Source: an uncultured Blautia sp.
GTDB lineage: Bacteria > Bacillota > Clostridia > Lachnospirales > Lachnospiraceae
Reading direction: 5' to 3'
Assembly: GCA_900543715.1 (NCBI GenBank)
Contig: UQSX01000123.1
Coordinates: 1 to 6,804, forward strand
Length of the DNA: 6,804 bases
Every line of letters begins with the position of its first letter. Position 1 is the stretch's first letter. Shown one piece after another: positions 5,405 through 6,804 of the stretch. The position numbers and the translations under genes were made by a program. The notes under the pieces are model-generated. The model searched no databases, was not told the origin of the DNA, and saw nothing but the letters and a program-made list of their open reading frames with translations.

Positions 5405-5442
5405 ATTTTTTACCTCCGTATCCGGCATACTTTCCGCAAGTC

Positions 5443-5823
5443 CTATCTGATATGTTTTTTCATTAGTTGTGATTTCCAGAAAGCTGCGCCTGAAATAATA
5501 ACCGCCTTGCGTTTTTTTCTTCCTGCAAATCTCAGACTGTCCGGCAGCTCAGAATCTGCTCTTTGCAAACTTTCCGGATCTATTCTGTTGTCCTGTATTG
5601 CAATCTGTAAAATAATCCCTATAAGAATACATATTCCTGCAAGCAACAGGAAGGCAATGTCAGTATCCGAATGATACTTTATGGAAAGAATCCCGATCAA
5701 CCCTGCCAGAATGATCATTATAAAGATAACAGCCAGACACATATATCTGATCATCAGGAAGTCCTTCATGATTCTATGTATATTTTTGTATTTTCTAATT
5801 TCTTTTATTTTCATAACCCGCAT
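5443..5823 (-). CDS. Small two-helix membrane protein of unknown function
   Basis: The protein has 126 residues. The basic N-terminus (about 1-25, rich in Lys/Arg) is followed by a hydrophobic helix at about 26-48, a short polar turn (KYHSDTD) and a second helix at about 56-76. The C-terminal tail is charged, with a basic cluster GRKKRK (101-106). The topology is probably both ends in the cytoplasm. I do not recognise a family. Either ATG at 5823 or ATG at 5814 could be the start: GAGG lies four bases before the first and 13 before the second, neither ideal. It sits 80 bp after the ATPase gene and 38 bp before the leader of the GNAT gene on the same strand, so the three may be co-transcribed. 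Confidence 0.6.
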   Translation of the reverse strand: MRVMKIKEIRKYKNIHRIMKDFLMIRYMCLAVIFIMIILAGLIGILSIKYHSDTDIAFLLLAGICILIGIILQIAIQDNRIDPESLQRADSELPDSLRFAGRKKRKAVIISGAAFWKSQLMKKHIR

Positions 5824-5839
5824 TCGACCTCAGGCGGAT

Positions 5840-5868
5840 AAGATAAAGTCTTTTTATTTTATGTTCAA
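5840..5868 (-). promoter_or_regulatory. Possible promoter of the two-helix membrane protein gene
   Basis: On the reverse strand TTGAAC (5863-5868), 17 bases, and TATCTT (5840-5845) match four of six positions at each consensus hexamer. The predicted start near 5833 would leave only about 10 bases before the first ATG, which would favour the later ATG at 5814 or argue against this promoter. Confidence 0.3.
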
Positions 5869-5903
5869 AAATCTGCCCGCCAATTTGTATACCTGACAAT
5901 AAT

Positions 5904-6638
5904 TTACTCGCTGTCCTCCTGCTCATTGGAAAAAAGCCTTTTCAGCAAATATTCTCTGTTATTGATAAACATTTCTGTTACCTGATAGCTTTCTGTTGCT
6001 TCATATTGGATTTTTTCTATCCTGCCCCTGTCAAAAGACAGGATCTCTGCCCCAGGATATCCCAAAAGTATAGGAGAATGGCTGGCAATCACAAACTGGG
6101 CGCCTATTTCCACTGCTTTTTTTATTTCAAGCAAAAGAGTCAGCTGTCTCTGAGGGGAAAGGGCCGCCTCGGGCTCGTCCAGAATATAGAGTCCCGGTGA
6201 AGACAGTCTGCTCTGCATAAGGGCCAGAAAACTTTCTCCGTGAGACCTTTCATGAAAGTTCATAGAAGGATGGGAAATATCTGCATATTCCATCTCTTTT
6301 GTCGCCACATTGTAAAAGCTTTCTGCCCTCAGGAAGTAGCCCCATTTTTTCTGCCTGATCCCTCGGACAAGAGTGATGGCTTCCCAAAGTTCCGAATGGG
6401 TATCATAGGTAGAAAAGGAATAATTTCTGCTTCCTCCTTCCGGATTAAATCCATAGGCCACAGCAATCCCTTCCAGCAGAGTGGATTTTCCTGTGCCGTT
6501 TTCCCCTGCAAAATAAGTCACCGGACTTCTGAATGGAATCTCCTCCACATCTTTCAGAGCCGGAATACGATTTAAATAACGGTTTGCTGGAACCCGGTTC
6601 CAGTCAATACATACCTTTTTAACAAACAGCGGATACAT
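5904..6638 (-). CDS. AAA family ATPase (ABC-type nucleotide-binding fold)
   Basis: The protein has 244 residues. Walker A is GENGTGKST (45-53), within the AAA_21/RecF-like context 'TYFAGENGTGKSTLLEGIA'. A signature-like SHGE lies at 132-135, Walker B at LYILDEPEA (150-158) with the catalytic Glu, a D-loop-like AALS follows, and a switch His is in ASHSPIL (185-191). No membrane helix or extra domain is present; the insertion between Walker A and the signature is only about 80 residues. This is a stand-alone single-domain ATPase of a kind common in Firmicutes, with no transporter permease beside it. Roles of relatives range from DNA repair to defence and none can be chosen here. The ATG at 6638 is preceded by GGGAGG 12 bases upstream. 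It is the first gene of the right-hand minus-strand cluster. Confidence 0.88.
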   Translation of the reverse strand: MYPLFVKKVCIDWNRVPANRYLNRIPALKDVEEIPFRSPVTYFAGENGTGKSTLLEGIAVAYGFNPEGGSRNYSFSTYDTHSELWEAITLVRGIRQKKWGYFLRAESFYNVATKEMEYADISHPSMNFHERSHGESFLALMQSRLSSPGLYILDEPEAALSPQRQLTLLLEIKKAVEIGAQFVIASHSPILLGYPGAEILSFDRGRIEKIQYEATESYQVTEMFINNREYLLKRLFSNEQEDSE

Positions 6639-6664
6639 ACGTGTCTGTTTCCTCCCTTATCGTA

Positions 6665-6689
6665 CTGTAATCCACATTATGATTTACAG
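6665..6689. promoter_or_regulatory. Dyad upstream of the ATPase gene, possible operator
   Basis: CTGTAATC (6665-6672) and GATTTACAG (6681-6689) are inverted copies apart from one extra base, with an 8-base AT-rich centre, 27 bp before the ATPase start. The size fits a dimeric repressor site. No regulator gene is visible beside it. Confidence 0.3.
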
Positions 6690-6706
6690 CAATTTTCTCC
6701 ATTCTC

Positions 6707-6804
6707 CTATAAGGCGATCCAGTATCTCTGTTTGATACTACCTTCTTCCAGGACTTCATTCTCTAAGATACCGCCGTTCCTGATAATGGATTTTGCCGAG
6801 CCGA
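6707..6804 (-). CDS. Possible C-terminal end of an unrecognised protein, cut by the window edge
   Basis: The reverse strand is open from the edge to a TAG at 6707-6709, giving 31 residues (GSAKSIIRNGGILENEVLEE and then 11 more, ending YWIAL). The composition is protein-like and it is codirectional with the ATPase gene, whose start is 68 bp away. It is too short to identify, and an open run of this length is expected by chance. Other frames in the same stretch close early. Confidence 0.3.
   Translation of the reverse strand, partial: GSAKSIIRNGGILENEVLEEGSIKQRYWIAL

Noticed and set aside
6639..6702. Short minus ORF starting at ATG near 6702 and overlapping the ATPase start
   Set aside because: Its AGGAG is one base from the ATG, the ORF is about 26 codons, and it overlaps the ATPase start in another frame.
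1..6804. CRISPR array, tRNA, rRNA or riboswitch
   Set aside because: No regularly spaced repeats, cloverleaf-like segments or recognisable riboswitch cores were seen in reading the sequence.

Overview
The window looks like a low-to-mid GC Firmicute, most likely a gut-type clostridium (Lachnospiraceae or Oscillospiraceae-like). The evidence is strong AGGAGG-type ribosome binding sites, an AgrC/AgrA-type two-component pair, a DUF3267 protein and several Firmicute-style small proteins. Taxonomy is inferred from gene content only. Base composition is uneven: about 900-3850 is GC-richer, while about 3850-4920 and the right flank are AT-richer, and two acetyltransferase genes there are decayed or disrupted. 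This suggests a mosaic accessory region.

Layout: (1) 1-165, minus: 5' end of a histidine phosphatase gene with a recognisable promoter behind it. (2) 166-407: intergenic, with an imperfect 40-bp hairpin at 340-379. (3) 408-1462, minus: a two-gene, translationally coupled unit encoding a PH-like domain protein and then a DUF3267 membrane protein with an HEALH zinc-protease motif. Its promoter (1511-1538) is preceded by two perfect 9-bp direct repeats separated by exactly 12 bp (1545-1574), the architecture known for LytTR/AgrA-family operators. (4) 1578-1730: a large nested palindrome that looks like a MITE, wedged between that operator and the stop codon of the regulator. (5) 1731-3847, minus: an AgrC-like membrane histidine kinase followed by an AgrA-like LytTR response regulator, with no agrB/agrD in the window. 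(6) 3848-4297: control region of the kinase with a long dyad and a 12-bp direct repeat, plus a doubtful 45-codon ORF. (7) 4298-4592, plus: GNAT acetyltransferase pseudogene. (8) 4639-4920, plus: membrane-anchored protein with an L7/L12-like C-terminal domain. (9) 4921-5404, minus: a second GNAT gene, frameshifted or translationally coupled at its 5' end and with a replaced C-terminus. (10) 5443-5823, minus: small two-helix membrane protein. (11) 5904-6638, minus: AAA/ABC-type ATPase. (12) 6639-6804: upstream region with a dyad and a possible partial ORF at the edge.

The most coherent story is one signalling module on the minus strand. An AgrC-like kinase senses an unknown, perhaps peptide, signal and phosphorylates the LytTR regulator. 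The regulator probably binds the 9-12-9 repeat and activates the PH-domain/DUF3267 operon. Apart from the two-component pair and the repeat geometry, this wiring is inference.
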